A DNA stretch of 64,000 nucleotides from Spartinivicinus ruber (GCF_011009015.1 NZ_CP048878.1:478501-542500), one strand, 5' to 3'; shown: positions 45,143 to 55,692, counted from the first letter of the stretch. Numbers and translations: made by a program. The notes: generated by a model from the sequence alone, not told the origin.

Positions 45143-45226
45143 AATAACAGGGTATTTATCTTCCACTCTTGAAGGACCATTTCTAGTCTATCAAGGTTTA
45201 AAAAGGCTACAAAATACCCTATTATT
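45143..45226 (-). other. Possible structured leader between ahcY and metF
   Basis: AATAACAGGGTATTT (45143-45157) and AAATACCCTATTATT (45212-45226) match as a 15-base inverted repeat with one mismatch, closing a 54-base interior that has a smaller hairpin (CTTC...GAAG). In the metF transcript this lies about 95-175 bases before the ATG. It does not show the core of the known SAH or SAM riboswitches. A degenerate dispersed-repeat-like segment lies at 45077-45106. Confidence 0.35.
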
Positions 45227-45288
45227 TATATCCGCTAGCTTTTATGGCTTAATTATTAAAAGTATAAAAGCTATTTGAGAAGGATAAT

Positions 45289-46656
45289 TTAGTATTTATA
45301 ATTATCCGGTTTAAACGGCCCCTCAACTGGGGTGTTCACATATTTAGCCTGTTGTTCTGTCATTTTAGTAATAACCCCACCAAAGCCTTCTACCATGTAA
45401 CGAGCGACTTCTTCGTCAAGTTTTTTCGGTAGAATTCTGACATATAAATTCTTTGACTTTTCACCAGCAGGCAATTCGCCAAATTTGCCCTGGTATAAGT
45501 GAATTTGTGCAAGTACTTGGTTGGCAAATGAGCCGTCCATGATTCGTGAAGGATGGCCTGTTGCGTTACCCAGGTTAACCAGACGACCTTCTGATAATAG
45601 TAAAATATGGTCGTCAGTAGCGGTATTACGATGAACTTTATGGACTTGGGGCTTTATTTCTTCCCACTCCCAGTTTTCCCGCATAAATGCTGTATCGATT
45701 TCAGTATCAAAATGGCCAATGTTACAAACAACTGCGCCAGATTTTAGTGCTTGTAGCATATTTCGATCACATACATGCACATTACCTGTGGTAGTTACCA
45801 ATAAATCAGTTGTGCCTAATAACTCACGGTTAATGCCTTCTGGAGTACCAGTATTAATGCCACTGATGTAAGGAGAAACTACTTCAAAGCCATCCATGCA
45901 AGCTTGCATAGCACAGATCGGGTCTATTTCTGTTACCTTAACAATCATACCTTCCTGGCGTAATGAAGCAGCAGAACCCTTACCTACATCACCATAACCG
46001 ATAACTAAAGCTTTTTTGCCTGCCAATAAATGGTCTGTAGCACGTTTAATCGCATCATTTAAGCTGTGACGGCAGCCGTATTTGTTATCATTTTTAGACT
46101 TGGTAACTGAGTCGTTAACATTAATTGCTGGTACTTTTAAGGTGCCTTTTTCTAGCATTTCTAACAGGCGGTGGACACCTGTAGTGGTTTCTTCTGAAAT
46201 ACCATGGATATGATTCAGCATTTCAGGGTATTTATTATGCAGGATTTCAGTTAAGTCACCGCCATCGTCAAGCACTATATTGGCATCCCAAGGGCTACTG
46301 TCTTTAAGAATAGTTTGTTCAATACACCAAACGTATTCCTCTTCAGTTTCTCCTTTCCAAGCAAATACAGGGGTACCACTGGCTGCTATAGCTGCTGCTG
46401 CATGGTCTTGGGTAGAGAAAATATTACAAGAAGACCAGCGTACTTCTGCACCCAATTCAATTAAGGTTTCGATTAAAACTGCTGTTTGGATGGTCATATG
46501 GATACAACCAAGAATTTTTGCACCCGCCAGCGGTTTACTGTCACTGTATTTACGGCGAATTGCCATCAGTGCAGGCATTTCTGATTCGGCAATTTTAATT
46601 TCTCTGCGGCCCCAGTCGGCGAGAGAAATATCAGCAACTTTGTAGTCGTTAGCCAT
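45289..46656 (-). CDS. ahcY: Adenosylhomocysteinase
   Basis: AhcY hydrolyses S-adenosylhomocysteine to adenosine and homocysteine, removing the inhibitor of methyltransferases. It is 455 residues, tetrameric in relatives. The NAD-binding motif is [14 protein letters not shown] (about 213-226); [14 protein letters not shown] carries the catalytic Lys/Asp region; the C-terminal PFKPDNYKY is conserved. It lies 21 bases after metK in the same operon. Confidence 0.97.
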   Translation of the reverse strand: MANDYKVADISLADWGRREIKIAESEMPALMAIRRKYSDSKPLAGAKILGCIHMTIQTAVLIETLIELGAEVRWSSCNIFSTQDHAAAAIAASGTPVFAWKGETEEEYVWCIEQTILKDSSPWDANIVLDDGGDLTEILHNKYPEMLNHIHGISEETTTGVHRLLEMLEKGTLKVPAINVNDSVTKSKNDNKYGCRHSLNDAIKRATDHLLAGKKALVIGYGDVGKGSAASLRQEGMIVKVTEIDPICAMQACMDGFEVVSPYISGINTGTPEGINRELLGTTDLLVTTTGNVHVCDRNMLQALKSGAVVCNIGHFDTEIDTAFMRENWEWEEIKPQVHKVHRNTATDDHILLLSEGRLVNLGNATGHPSRIMDGSFANQVLAQIHLYQGKFGELPAGEKSKNLYVRILPKKLDEEVARYMVEGFGGVITKMTEQQAKYVNTPVEGPFKPDNYKY

Positions 46657-46677
46657 GAGCTTACCCTTAAAATTTAG

Positions 46678-47841
46678 TTAGATTTTAGCTGTTTGTTTTA
46701 AAAGATCGGCTTTATCTGTTTTTTCCCAAGTAAACTTGGCTTCTTTACGACCAAAATGACCATAAGCGGCAGTTGATTTATAAATGGGGCGGTTTAAGTC
46801 GAGCATGTCGATCAAACCTTTTGGACGCAGGTCAAAGTGCTCGCGAATTAGCGCGATGATTTGATCATCGCTAATTTTGCCTGTGCCAAACGTATTCACG
46901 CTAATTGAAGTAGGCTCGGCTACCCCAATAGCATAAGACACTTGAATTTCACAACGATCAGCCAACTCTGCAGCGACAATATTTTTTGCTACATAGCGAC
47001 CTGCGTATGCAGCACTGCGGTCTACTTTAGAAGGGTCTTTACCTGAAAATGCACCACCACCGTGGCGAGCCATACCGCCATAAGTATCAACAATGATTTT
47101 TCGGCCAGTTAAACCACAATCACCTACCGGGCCGCCAATAACAAATTTACCAGTGGGGTTAATAAAGTATTTAGTTTTTGGGGTTAACCATTCTTCGGGC
47201 AAAACAGGCTGAATGATGGTCTCTAAAACTGCTTCGCGTATTTCTGACTGTTTAATGCCATCTTTATGCTGGGTTGATAATACAACAGCATCAATACCAC
47301 AAGGTTTGCCTTGTTGATCATATAAAAAAGTTACTTGGCTTTTAGCGTCTGGCCTTAGCCAAGGTAAAATGCCATTTTTTCTAACTTCTGCTTGGCGTTT
47401 AACTAAGCGGTGAGCATATGTAATGGGGGCGGGCATTAATACGTCTGTTTCATTAGTGGCGTAACCAAACATTAAACCTTGGTCACCAGCCCCCATCTCT
47501 TTGTGTTCTGCTTCATCTACACCTATTGCAATATCTGATGATTGTTTACCAATGGCATTTAATACAGCACAGGAGGCGCCATCAAATCCCATTTCGGAGT
47601 GGTTATAACCAATATCCAAAACGACTTCACGTACTAAATCTTCAATATCGACGTATGTGTTAGTGCGTACTTCTCCGGCGACTAAAACCATTCCGGTTTT
47701 TACTAATGTTTCGACTGCAACCCGTGCGTTATTATCGTCTGCAATAATGGCATCTAAAATTGCATCTGAAATTTGATCCGCTATTTTATCTGGATGGCCT
47801 TCTGATACAGATTCAGAAGTAAAGACGGAATATTCGCTCAT
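46678..47841 (-). CDS. metK: S-adenosylmethionine synthase
   Basis: MetK makes SAM from methionine and ATP. It has 387 residues. The two signatures are [16 protein letters not shown] (about 117-132) and [16 protein letters not shown] (about 262-277); the N-terminus has [18 protein letters not shown]. It lies between the ArsR-methyltransferase regulator and ahcY. Confidence 0.97.
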   Translation of the reverse strand: MSEYSVFTSESVSEGHPDKIADQISDAILDAIIADDNNARVAVETLVKTGMVLVAGEVRTNTYVDIEDLVREVVLDIGYNHSEMGFDGASCAVLNAIGKQSSDIAIGVDEAEHKEMGAGDQGLMFGYATNETDVLMPAPITYAHRLVKRQAEVRKNGILPWLRPDAKSQVTFLYDQQGKPCGIDAVVLSTQHKDGIKQSEIREAVLETIIQPVLPEEWLTPKTKYFINPTGKFVIGGPVGDCGLTGRKIIVDTYGGMARHGGGAFSGKDPSKVDRSAAYAGRYVAKNIVAAELADRCEIQVSYAIGVAEPTSISVNTFGTGKISDDQIIALIREHFDLRPKGLIDMLDLNRPIYKSTAAYGHFGRKEAKFTWEKTDKADLLKQTAKI

Positions 47842-47861
47842 TGGTTATTTTCCTAATTTAA

Positions 47862-48890
47862 TCAGTTACTAGTCATGATTGTTTCTGGCTTAGTAAAATG
47901 CCGCACTTGAAGTTGAAATCCATTGCGCAACCCCAGATACAGGCTTTCTTTTGGTTCAAGGTCAGTCTGTTGAACCCAGCCATTTACTTCTTCTTCTGTA
48001 AAACCTAACCACATATCGCCACAGGCTTGTTGTACCCAGCTCTGGTCATGGGCACATAAATCGCTAATTAATAATGATCCACCAGGTATTAATACTTCAC
48101 TTGCTTTAATAAACAATTCAGCTGGGGAGGGTACGTGGTGTAATACCATATTCATCACTATACAGTTAGCTGTCAGGGGTGTTACTAAAGCTTCGACAGC
48201 TTCTTGATGAATAAACTGAATATTATTTAACTGCTGGTCTGCGGCAAACAACTTAGCTTTCTCTAGCATTTCCTGGGAAATGTCAACAGCAATTACTTGG
48301 CTATATAGTGGAGATAATACATTTAAAAACTGGCCTTCGCCTGGCCCAATTTCAACTGCTGTACTATCTGCGGGAATAGCCAGGGTAGTCAGGACTTCTT
48401 TAAGGCTGGCGGCATAAATGTCGTATTCTGCAATCAGCTCCTGCTGTTGACGAAACTTATCAGCAAATTTAGCAAAGAACGCTCTGGCGGTTTCTGCTCG
48501 TTGTAGTTTAACTTGCTGGAGTCTGTTCTGAGTTGCTTTCGTTATCGGAAGCAGATCGACAGTTTTATAAAGAGTCGTCAGTAACTGAGCTGTAGCATGA
48601 TCTGGCCTGGGCCATTCTCGTCGGTAAAAAATCGTATTACCTTCTCGTCTGGTTGTCAGTAATCCAGCCTTTGCCATTACTTTTAAATGATGACTAAGCG
48701 CTGACTGCTTTATGTCGAGAATAGCGCATAGCTCTAACACACCAAATGAGTCTGCTTTAAGCACTCGTAAGATATCTAGTCGTAGCGGATCAGCGCTGGC
48801 CTTGCAAAAACTAGCTAGAGCCTCAGAGCTAATAAGAGCAGAGCCTAAATCTTGAGTTATGCTAGCTTGAGATAGCGAGTTAGTAGTCAT
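47862..48890 (-). CDS. ArsR-family regulator fused to a SAM methyltransferase (SahR-like)
   Basis: The 342 residues hold an ArsR-type winged HTH (about 28-105; FGVLELCAILDIKQSALSHH, LKVMAKAGLLTTRREGNTIF) and a class I methyltransferase domain (about 150-330; SAM motif AVEIGPGEGQFL, then HHVPSPAELFIKASEVLIPG). ArsR regulators of the SahR group respond to S-adenosylhomocysteine and control methionine-cycle genes, and this gene precedes metK and ahcY with a 20-base gap. I infer it senses SAH or SAM in its methyltransferase pocket and represses the operon. The metal-binding cysteines of arsenic sensors are absent. Confidence 0.87.
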   Translation of the reverse strand: MTTNSLSQASITQDLGSALISSEALASFCKASADPLRLDILRVLKADSFGVLELCAILDIKQSALSHHLKVMAKAGLLTTRREGNTIFYRREWPRPDHATAQLLTTLYKTVDLLPITKATQNRLQQVKLQRAETARAFFAKFADKFRQQQELIAEYDIYAASLKEVLTTLAIPADSTAVEIGPGEGQFLNVLSPLYSQVIAVDISQEMLEKAKLFAADQQLNNIQFIHQEAVEALVTPLTANCIVMNMVLHHVPSPAELFIKASEVLIPGGSLLISDLCAHDQSWVQQACGDMWLGFTEEEVNGWVQQTDLEPKESLYLGLRNGFQLQVRHFTKPETIMTSN

Positions 48891-48927
48891 GGCTGCCAGT
48901 GTAGCAGTTGCTTAAATCAGCTACAAC

Positions 48928-48955
48928 ATCTATATCAAATTTTTTTGATATAGAT
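48928..48955. promoter_or_regulatory. Palindromic operator upstream of the SahR-like gene
   Basis: ATCTATATCAAA and TTTGATATAGAT form a perfect 12-base inverted repeat with a TTTT centre, 37 bases before the regulator ATG. ArsR-family proteins bind AT-rich palindromes in this position, so autoregulation of the metK-ahcY operon is likely. Confidence 0.65.
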
Positions 48956-49149
48956 TGGTGGCAGTGGTGATATATAGAGGCAAGTCCAGGATTGGTTGAA
49001 AATTGATCTTTTTGAGGCTGCGAGTTGTATTTTCAAACAATTCTCTGAAAGCTTTAATAGCTTATATTTTGCAAAATAAAAAAGGGTAGCAGAAGTTGAC
49101 TATAATTTAAGAACAAAATTTTAACAGGCAAGGAGGTGGGAGTTTTTTC

Positions 49150-49209
49150 ATGGAAAAGACATTATTTATTCATAATTATCTTGTTGTATTTTTTGCTTCA
49201 ATCATTTGA
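49150..49209 (+). CDS. Possible leader peptide (19 residues) before the hybrid kinase
   Basis: ATG49150 is preceded by AAGGAGGTGGGAG, the best Shine-Dalgarno sequence in the window, and encodes MEKTLFIHNYLVVFFASII, a hydrophobic peptide. The stop is nine bases before the kinase ATG. A perfect TATAAT lies at 49101-49106. It may couple translation to the kinase gene or encode a tiny membrane peptide. Confidence 0.4.
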   Translation: MEKTLFIHNYLVVFFASII

Positions 49210-49218
49210 GAAGCATAA

Positions 49219-51189
49219 ATGAAATTGCTCTGGTCCCTTCGTGCAAAAACACTAGTGTTTCCACTGTGTTTCATGTTGGTGATGTTGCTTGTTTCATTTA
49301 ATTTTCTTTACATTTATATTGAACAATCACTTTTTACCAGAGGCTTTCAAGAACAAAAACTAGAGTATTACAGCCAAATTACTAACGTGTATGCCAGCTT
49401 TTCTACTAATCATGCGCTCATTTATGATAGCTTGCGTGAATTTCAATTGGGTAATAATAAGGAAGAACTTTACAAAGATACAAACAGTTGGGTGGTAAAT
49501 GCGCAAAGTGTATTTAATGGCTTAGTTGTATTGGCAGGTGAAATAAATAACAATCAAAAAAACTTTCCCTTGGATAAACTGTTTAATTTAATGTCCAGCA
49601 TTAGTCAGTACAATCAGGTAACGGAAAGCGCTCTGAAACTGGCTGCGGTAGATATTGATAGCTCCTACTTAAAAATGGCCGAAGCGACTGCAAAGTATAG
49701 TGAAATAATCAAAAAATTTAATGGGCTAATAGCTAACCTGGATAAAAATTTAGCGGAACAGGCGGGGCTGGTTGAATCACGTACAAAAGGTGGGTTAGTG
49801 GTTTTTCTGATTGTTTTAGTTGTATCGTGCTTTTGCTCTTTTATCCTTAGTTTGCTTTATGCCTCTAATATTACCCGACCACTGTTTAACATTGTTGCAA
49901 GTATTAAGGAAATGGCTGGTGGTAATAAGTCTATGCGTTGCCAGATTGAAACATCTGACGAAATAGGCAATTTAGCCAGAGAGGTTAACAAGTTAGCAGA
50001 GAGCTTAGAGTATGCTGAAGCGGTAGGAGAAGAAAAGAGCTCTTTTTTAGCAAATATGAGTCATGAAATCAGAACGCCATTGAATGGTATTGTTGCAACA
50101 GCAGAACTGCTCATGGAAACGAGTAGCTCTTCTTCAGAAAGATCAAGTTATGTTGAGTTGATTTATAAATCGAGTAAATCGCTTTTATCCGTTATTGATG
50201 ATGTGCTGGATTATTCTAGGGTGGAAGCAGGTAAAATTGATGTTGACAATAAAAAGTTTTCGCTCAAGCTATTGCTTGAAGAAATTAAAGCACTATTTGT
50301 ACTTCCCTCAGAAGAAAAAAATATAAAGTTTTTTTTAAAATGCTCAGATAAACTAAGTAATTATTATATTGGGGATGAAGGGAGAATTAGGCAGATATTA
50401 TTACACTTGTTGGGTAATGCGATTAAATTTACATTTCGTGGGTGTATTGTTGTTGATGTTGACTCAGCCATAATTAATTATAAAAACTGGGTGATTATCA
50501 ATGTTCGTGATACAGGGATTGGAATTGATCACAAAAATATAAACAATATATTTAAAGGTTTTTATCAGGTTGAGCATTCTAGTACTCGTTCTTATGGCGG
50601 ATCTGGCCTGGGATTGGCAATCAGCCAAAAGCTTGCTCAGTTGATGAGTGGTCAGTTGCTGGTAGCCAGCAATCCTGGCCAAGGTTCAACCTTTACTTTA
50701 AGGATACCTTTAGAGCCTATTGCGGCACCAGTTGAACAGACACCTGCTGAAAAACAGGTAAGAGATTATAACAAGCGTGTTCTAGTAGTCGATGATACGC
50801 CCAGTAATCAGATGATTGCTAGAGCAGTGCTTTCTAAACTGGGGTTTTCAGTTGTCATTACAGATAATGGTAAAGCAGCACTCACCCAGTTATTAAACCA
50901 GTATTTTGATATTGTTTTTATGGATATGCATATGCCTGTACTTGATGGTATTGAGGCTACTAAACAAATACGACAGCTAAAAGGCAAGAAGGGAAAAATA
51001 CCTATTATTGCTTTAACTGCCAATGTGTTACCAGAAGATAAAGCACTTTGTATTCAAGCAGGTATGGATGGTGTTATTACTAAACCTATTACTAAAGATA
51101 AAATTATTGCAGAAATAGATAGGGTGCTATCTTATAAAGCAACGGAAGATGATGATAACTCAACAGCAAGGTTAGTCACGGAAAATTAA
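49219..51189 (+). CDS. Hybrid sensor histidine kinase
   Basis: The 656 residues read as an inner-membrane sensor: TM1 (about 12-35), a periplasmic helical domain (about 36-190), TM2 (about 194-216), HAMP (about 218-270), HisKA with His282 in ANMSHEIRTPLNG, HATPase_c (DEGRIRQILLHLLGNAIKFT; DTGIGID; SGLGLAIS) and a C-terminal receiver with phospho-acceptor Asp569 (VFMDMHMPVLDG). There is no HPt domain and no response regulator nearby, so a separate HPt partner is implied. Next to a solute-binding protein gene, but on the other strand. Confidence 0.93.
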   Translation: MKLLWSLRAKTLVFPLCFMLVMLLVSFNFLYIYIEQSLFTRGFQEQKLEYYSQITNVYASFSTNHALIYDSLREFQLGNNKEELYKDTNSWVVNAQSVFNGLVVLAGEINNNQKNFPLDKLFNLMSSISQYNQVTESALKLAAVDIDSSYLKMAEATAKYSEIIKKFNGLIANLDKNLAEQAGLVESRTKGGLVVFLIVLVVSCFCSFILSLLYASNITRPLFNIVASIKEMAGGNKSMRCQIETSDEIGNLAREVNKLAESLEYAEAVGEEKSSFLANMSHEIRTPLNGIVATAELLMETSSSSSERSSYVELIYKSSKSLLSVIDDVLDYSRVEAGKIDVDNKKFSLKLLLEEIKALFVLPSEEKNIKFFLKCSDKLSNYYIGDEGRIRQILLHLLGNAIKFTFRGCIVVDVDSAIINYKNWVIINVRDTGIGIDHKNINNIFKGFYQVEHSSTRSYGGSGLGLAISQKLAQLMSGQLLVASNPGQGSTFTLRIPLEPIAAPVEQTPAEKQVRDYNKRVLVVDDTPSNQMIARAVLSKLGFSVVITDNGKAALTQLLNQYFDIVFMDMHMPVLDGIEATKQIRQLKGKKGKIPIIALTANVLPEDKALCIQAGMDGVITKPITKDKIIAEIDRVLSYKATEDDDNSTARLVTEN

Positions 51190-51389
51190 GAGTCATTGGT
51201 GAATGGTATGCTTTTGTTTTCTTGTCTTGCCTTCGCATTAGCTAAAATTTGTTTTCGTCTAGCTTCACTAGCTCTATGCCATTCTAGTATTTCATCTAAT
51301 GAGCGAAAACAGCCAATGCATATGTTGTTATTATCTAAGCAGCAATTACGCACGCAGGGTGAAGTTGTGGTTGGGAGTGTGGTTTTCAT
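51186..51389 (-). CDS. DUF1289 family protein
   Basis: A 67-residue protein from ATG51389 (AGGGG seven bases upstream). It has the DUF1289 pattern: SPCVRNCCLD, then ICIGCFRSLDEILEWHRAS, with four conserved cysteines that probably bind a metal or Fe-S cluster. Function unknown. Its stop overlaps the stop of the convergent hybrid kinase. Confidence 0.88.
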   Translation of the reverse strand: MKTTLPTTTSPCVRNCCLDNNNICIGCFRSLDEILEWHRASEARRKQILANAKARQENKSIPFTNDS

Positions 51390-51437
51390 TTTTATTCCCC
51401 TTGTGTTCCTTGTTTGAGAGTGCTGCATTAAAATAAT

Positions 51438-52217
51438 TCAATTAATTACCCCATACTTGGTGTAAATTTCGTTTAATAGGGTATTGCCTGTTTTACCTTT
51501 CTTATTTTTTATTTTATCAAGAGCTGTTTGAAGTAATTTAACGGTGCTATCAGGTGTGTTTTTGCTAAAGGCGTAACTAGATTGGATGGGGGGGAATGTG
51601 TACACGGTTTCGAAGTCATTGATGTTATAACCCAGCTTTATTAGCATCCATCTAGCAACGTTAATTTCATAACCCCATGCATCAAAACGGTATGATACCA
51701 GCATTTTTGCTAAGGTTTCCGGGTGGTTATTACCATATTTAAAGTTAGGTGAATTGATACCTATTCCTTTAAATAACTTCTCAGCGACATCATCTTTTAC
51801 CACACCAATAGTTAAACGGTTAAGGTCATTTAAATTATGGGCTTTAATATAAGCATCTTTTCTAGCTGTTAACCCAATTTGGCTATTCATATAAGGTCCA
51901 GCCCATTTAAAAAGGTTTTCGCGCTCTTTAATTCGAGTCATACCAAATAGCACAATATCAGGCTGGTTAAGAGCCATATAATAACCACGTGTCCATGGCA
52001 TCATTTTGATATCGTTTTTTAAGATTGGGCAGTCGATGGCTGCTAAAGCAGCAAGTAACAGATCGACCGAAATGCCCTGTAATACCCCTTCTTCCATAAA
52101 ATTATGTGGTGGATAATCTTCGGTTATGTAAGTTAACTTTTGAAGAGGGCAAGCTTTAGTGGTTAGTGCTGAAACTATTAATAAGCCACTAAACAAGCTA
52201 TAAAACCACTGACTCAT
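51438..52217 (-). CDS. Periplasmic solute-binding protein (SBP_bac_3 type)
   Basis: From ATG52217 it has 259 residues with a signal peptide (MSQWFYSLFSGLLIVSALTT, cleavage near residue 22). The mature protein has the family-3 binding fold: LTYITEDYPPHNFMEEGVLQ, IDLL-like GISVDLLLAALA, MPWTRGYYMALNQPDI, and LNRLTIGVVKDD. No permease or ATPase genes are adjacent, so it may be an orphan receptor, perhaps for an adjacent sensor. The ligand is unknown. Confidence 0.82.
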   Translation of the reverse strand: MSQWFYSLFSGLLIVSALTTKACPLQKLTYITEDYPPHNFMEEGVLQGISVDLLLAALAAIDCPILKNDIKMMPWTRGYYMALNQPDIVLFGMTRIKERENLFKWAGPYMNSQIGLTARKDAYIKAHNLNDLNRLTIGVVKDDVAEKLFKGIGINSPNFKYGNNHPETLAKMLVSYRFDAWGYEINVARWMLIKLGYNINDFETVYTFPPIQSSYAFSKNTPDSTVKLLQTALDKIKNKKGKTGNTLLNEIYTKYGVIN

Positions 52218-52609
52218 AAAACTGGTAGCTTTCTTAGTATGCAAGGTTATTTAAGGATAGTCTGGAAATTACCAGTAGTGGGAAAGTGGCTAGTGGTGCA
52301 TGTGTAAAACTATTACCTTATTTTACGCATAGACCGCTAGAGTAAGCTAAATTGCAAGTCAGTCTTGATTGGCTGTAATGCTTGATACAACAAAGAGTTG
52401 ACCAGTAAGTCAGTTTGGTGGGAATGCTATCAAACCTTTGTGGTTTTGCGGTTAATACATTTGCTGATAAAGCCAGAAAAAGAGACAATACTGACCGTTT
52501 TTTCGAGCTTAAACCTGTTCCAAAGTTAACTTGCAAAGTGGGGGTTGCAAAAAGTCATGTGTACAGTTGCTTTGCAGCACCCTCCAATTAGGCTGTAGGA
52601 GACTATTTC
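52218..52609. other. Intergenic region before tkt
   Basis: Divergent promoter region of the solute-binding protein gene and tkt. I see no small gene, repeat or convincing promoter. TAGGAG at about 52597 is the tkt ribosome site. Confidence 0.4.
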
Positions 52610-54619
52610 ATGTCGTCGACCCGTCAAGAGCGTGTCAATGCCATTCGTGCATTAAGTATGGATGCGGTACAAAAAGCCAAAAGTGGCCACCCTGGTGCGC
52701 CAATGGGAATGGCTGATATTGCTGAAGTACTCTGGTGCGAATACTTGCAACATAACCCAGCTAATCCTAACTGGGCTAACCGTGACCGCTTTGTACTTTC
52801 CAATGGGCATGGCTCAATGCTGCTTTATTCATTACTGCATTTAGCGGGTTATCAGGTTTCTATTGACGATATTAAAAACTTCCGTCAGTTACATTCCAAA
52901 ACTGCAGGTCACCCTGAATATGGTTATGCACCTGGGGTGGAGACTACAACAGGTCCACTTGGACAAGGGATTGCTAATGCCGTAGGGATGGCAATTGCAG
53001 AGAAAACCCTAGCAGCTCAGTTTAACCAAGATGGCCATGAGGTTATTGATCATTACACCTATGCTTTTACTGGCGATGGTTGTTTGATGGAAGGTATTTC
53101 CCACGAAGTCTGCTCTTTGGCAGGTACTTTAGGTTTAGGCAAACTGATCGTATTTTATGATGACAATGGTATTTCTATCGATGGTGAAGTAGAAGGCTGG
53201 TTTACCGATGACACGCCAAAACGCTTTGAGTCTTATGGCTGGCAGGTGATTCCTGGTATTGATGGCCATAGTGCTGAAGCTATCAAGCAAGCAATAGAGA
53301 CAGCAAGAGCCAATCCAGACCAACCGACTTTAATTTGTTGTAAAACTATTATTGGTTTTGGTTCGCCTAATAAAGAAGGTAAAGAGTCTTGCCACGGTGC
53401 ACCATTAGGGGATGAAGAAATTGCCTTAACCCGTGAAAAACTTGGCTGGCAACATGGCCCATTCGAAATTCCAGAAAATATCTACCAGGGCTGGGACTCA
53501 AAAGCTAAGGGTGAAAGGCTTGAGCAAGAGTGGAATACAACATTTGCTGCCTATAAAGCAGCGCATCCTGAATTAGCTGAAGAATTAGAGCGCCGTTTAA
53601 CTGGTGAATTACCAGCAAACTTTGCTGATCAGGCAGGAGCGTATATTAAAGAGTGCCACACCAAAGGCGAAACCCTGGCCAGCCGAAAAGCTTCTCAAAA
53701 CACTTTAAATGCTTATGGCCCATTATTACCTGAGCTGTTGGGTGGCTCTGCTGACTTAGCTGGTTCTAACCTAACTTTGTGGAAAGGCAGCAAAGGCGTC
53801 ACAAAAGAAGATGCTAGCGGTAACTACATGTTCTATGGTGTCCGTGAGTTTGGTATGTCGGCTATTATGAACGGTATTGCCCTGCATGGTGGTTTTGTGC
53901 CTTACGGTGCAACGTTCTTAATCTTTATGGAATATGCCCGTAATGCCGTACGCATGGCCGCATTGATGAAACAGCGCAGCATTTTTGTTTATACTCACGA
54001 CTCCATTGGTTTAGGCGAAGATGGCCCAACCCACCAGCCAGTTGAACAAATGGCAAGCTTGCGTACTACACCGAATATGTCACTGTGGCGCCCTTGCGAT
54101 ACAGTCGAGTCTGCAGTGGCTTGGAAAGCAGCTATTGAACGTAAAGACGGCCCAACTTCCCTGGTATTTTCTCGTCAAGGCTTACCTCACCAGGCACGTA
54201 CTGATGAGCAGTTGGCAAATGTGGCTAAAGGCGGCTATACCTTGCGCGACTGTGATGGTTTGCCTGAGCTGATTTTAATTGCTACTGGATCAGAAGTTGG
54301 CTTGGCTATGGATGCAGCTGAGCAGTTAGCGGCGAAAGGTACTAAGGTGAGAGTGGTTTCTATGCCATCAACTGATGTCTTTGACGCACAGGATGTTGAA
54401 TATAAGCTTCAGGTATTACCTTTAGAAGTGCCTGCAAGAGTGGCCATTGAAGCAGCACATGCTGATTACTGGTACAAATATGTAGGCTTAGATGGTCGGA
54501 TAGTCGGTATGCATACCTTTGGTGAATCTGCGCCTGCAGGTGATCTGTTCAAGGAATTTGGCTTTACTGTTGAAAATGTTGTCACAGTAGCGGAAGATTT
54601 ACTAAACCTTGAAGAGTAG
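52610..54619 (+). CDS. tkt: Transketolase
   Basis: This ThDP enzyme of the pentose phosphate pathway transfers two-carbon units. It has 669 residues (family about 665). Signatures: [20 protein letters not shown] near the N-terminus, [18 protein letters not shown] (ThDP motif, about 155-172), [11 protein letters not shown] and the C-terminal-half [21 protein letters not shown] block [17 protein letters not shown]. First of tkt-epd-pgk-fba; a strong terminator after it separates it from epd. Confidence 0.97.
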   Translation: MSSTRQERVNAIRALSMDAVQKAKSGHPGAPMGMADIAEVLWCEYLQHNPANPNWANRDRFVLSNGHGSMLLYSLLHLAGYQVSIDDIKNFRQLHSKTAGHPEYGYAPGVETTTGPLGQGIANAVGMAIAEKTLAAQFNQDGHEVIDHYTYAFTGDGCLMEGISHEVCSLAGTLGLGKLIVFYDDNGISIDGEVEGWFTDDTPKRFESYGWQVIPGIDGHSAEAIKQAIETARANPDQPTLICCKTIIGFGSPNKEGKESCHGAPLGDEEIALTREKLGWQHGPFEIPENIYQGWDSKAKGERLEQEWNTTFAAYKAAHPELAEELERRLTGELPANFADQAGAYIKECHTKGETLASRKASQNTLNAYGPLLPELLGGSADLAGSNLTLWKGSKGVTKEDASGNYMFYGVREFGMSAIMNGIALHGGFVPYGATFLIFMEYARNAVRMAALMKQRSIFVYTHDSIGLGEDGPTHQPVEQMASLRTTPNMSLWRPCDTVESAVAWKAAIERKDGPTSLVFSRQGLPHQARTDEQLANVAKGGYTLRDCDGLPELILIATGSEVGLAMDAAEQLAAKGTKVRVVSMPSTDVFDAQDVEYKLQVLPLEVPARVAIEAAHADYWYKYVGLDGRIVGMHTFGESAPAGDLFKEFGFTVENVVTVAEDLLNLEE

Positions 54620-54624
54620 AATAT

Positions 54625-54648
54625 AAGGCGGTACTTACCGCCTTTTTT
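54625..54648 (+). terminator. Terminator between tkt and epd
   Basis: AAGGCGGT-ACTT-ACCGCCTT followed by TTTTGTTTTT. It is strong, only 30 bases before epd, so epd expression must come from read-through or from its own promoter inside this short gap. Confidence 0.85.
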
Positions 54649-54675
54649 GTTTTTAAGAATCGGAATTTAGCTAAC

Positions 54676-55692
54676 ATGGCATTTCGTTTAGCTATCAATG
54701 GCTATGGCCGGATTGGCCAAAGCGTGTTAAGAGCATTGTTCGAAACCAGTCACCGCCAACACATGCAGGTGGTGGCTATTAATGAGTTATCTGATTTAGA
54801 TACCATTACTTACCTTACCCGTTACGATACCACCCATGGCAGATTTCCCGCTTCAGTAAAAAGGCAGCGTGATCATTTGGTCATAAATAGTGATCCTATT
54901 CAGGTGATTAACCAGCCTGATCCAGCCAAGTTACCCTGGAAAGAGTTAGGGGTAGATCTAGTATTGGAATGCACTGGCTCGTTTAGTGATCGGCAAACAG
55001 CTGAGCAGCATTTAGCTAGTGGAACACCTCGGCTGCTATTTTCTCAGCCTGCAGAGCCAGAGTCGGTAGATTCGACTATCGTATTTGGGGTTAATGAAGA
55101 AACATTGCAGGCTAATCATCAAATTGTTTCCAGTGCATCTTGTACAACCAACTGTATTGTGCCGGTCATTAAAACTTTAGACGACACATTTGGTATTGAG
55201 CACGGCACTATAACCACTATTCATTCGGCAATGAATGATCAGCCAGTCATTGATGCTTACCACCATAGTAATTTACGGCTAACACGCAGTGCTCTACAGT
55301 CGATTATTCCTGTGGATACTGGGTTGGCAAAAGGGATTGATCGGCTGCTACCTAATTTAGCAGGAAAATTTCAGGCATTAGCCATGCGCGTGCCAACTAT
55401 TAATGTTTCGGCTATGGATTTAACGGTGCAGGTAAGCAGAGCAACTGATGTCTCGGATGTAAATGAAGTTATTCGTGATGCTTGCCATGGTCGATTACAG
55501 GGGTTAATGGGAGCAACTGATGAACCGCTGGCGTCGTGTGACTTTAATCACGATGATCGCTCGGCAATTGTCGATTTAACTCAAACTAAGGTTAGTGGCA
55601 CTAATATGGTAAAAGTGATTGCCTGGTTCGATAATGAGTGGGCGTTTGCTAATAGAATGTTAGACGTCAGTTATCATTGGTTAAACATATAA
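54676..55692 (+). CDS. epd: Erythrose-4-phosphate dehydrogenase
   Basis: Epd oxidises erythrose 4-phosphate to 4-phosphoerythronate, the first step of the DXP-dependent pyridoxal phosphate route. It is a 338-residue GAPDH homologue with NAD motif [15 protein letters not shown], catalytic Cys156 in SASCTTNC and the Epd-specific [14 protein letters not shown] block in place of the GAPDH sequence. The position between tkt and pgk is conserved in gammaproteobacteria. Confidence 0.94.
   Translation: MAFRLAINGYGRIGQSVLRALFETSHRQHMQVVAINELSDLDTITYLTRYDTTHGRFPASVKRQRDHLVINSDPIQVINQPDPAKLPWKELGVDLVLECTGSFSDRQTAEQHLASGTPRLLFSQPAEPESVDSTIVFGVNEETLQANHQIVSSASCTTNCIVPVIKTLDDTFGIEHGTITTIHSAMNDQPVIDAYHHSNLRLTRSALQSIIPVDTGLAKGIDRLLPNLAGKFQALAMRVPTINVSAMDLTVQVSRATDVSDVNEVIRDACHGRLQGLMGATDEPLASCDFNHDDRSAIVDLTQTKVSGTNMVKVIAWFDNEWAFANRMLDVSYHWLNI

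Noticed and set aside
45052..46677. SAH riboswitch upstream of ahcY or metF
   Set aside because: ahcY has only 21 bases upstream, and the metF leader lacks the known riboswitch core sequence.
52318..52536. Minus-strand ORF in the gap before tkt
   Set aside because: TTG start, no ribosome site, and no recognisable domain or typical codon pattern.
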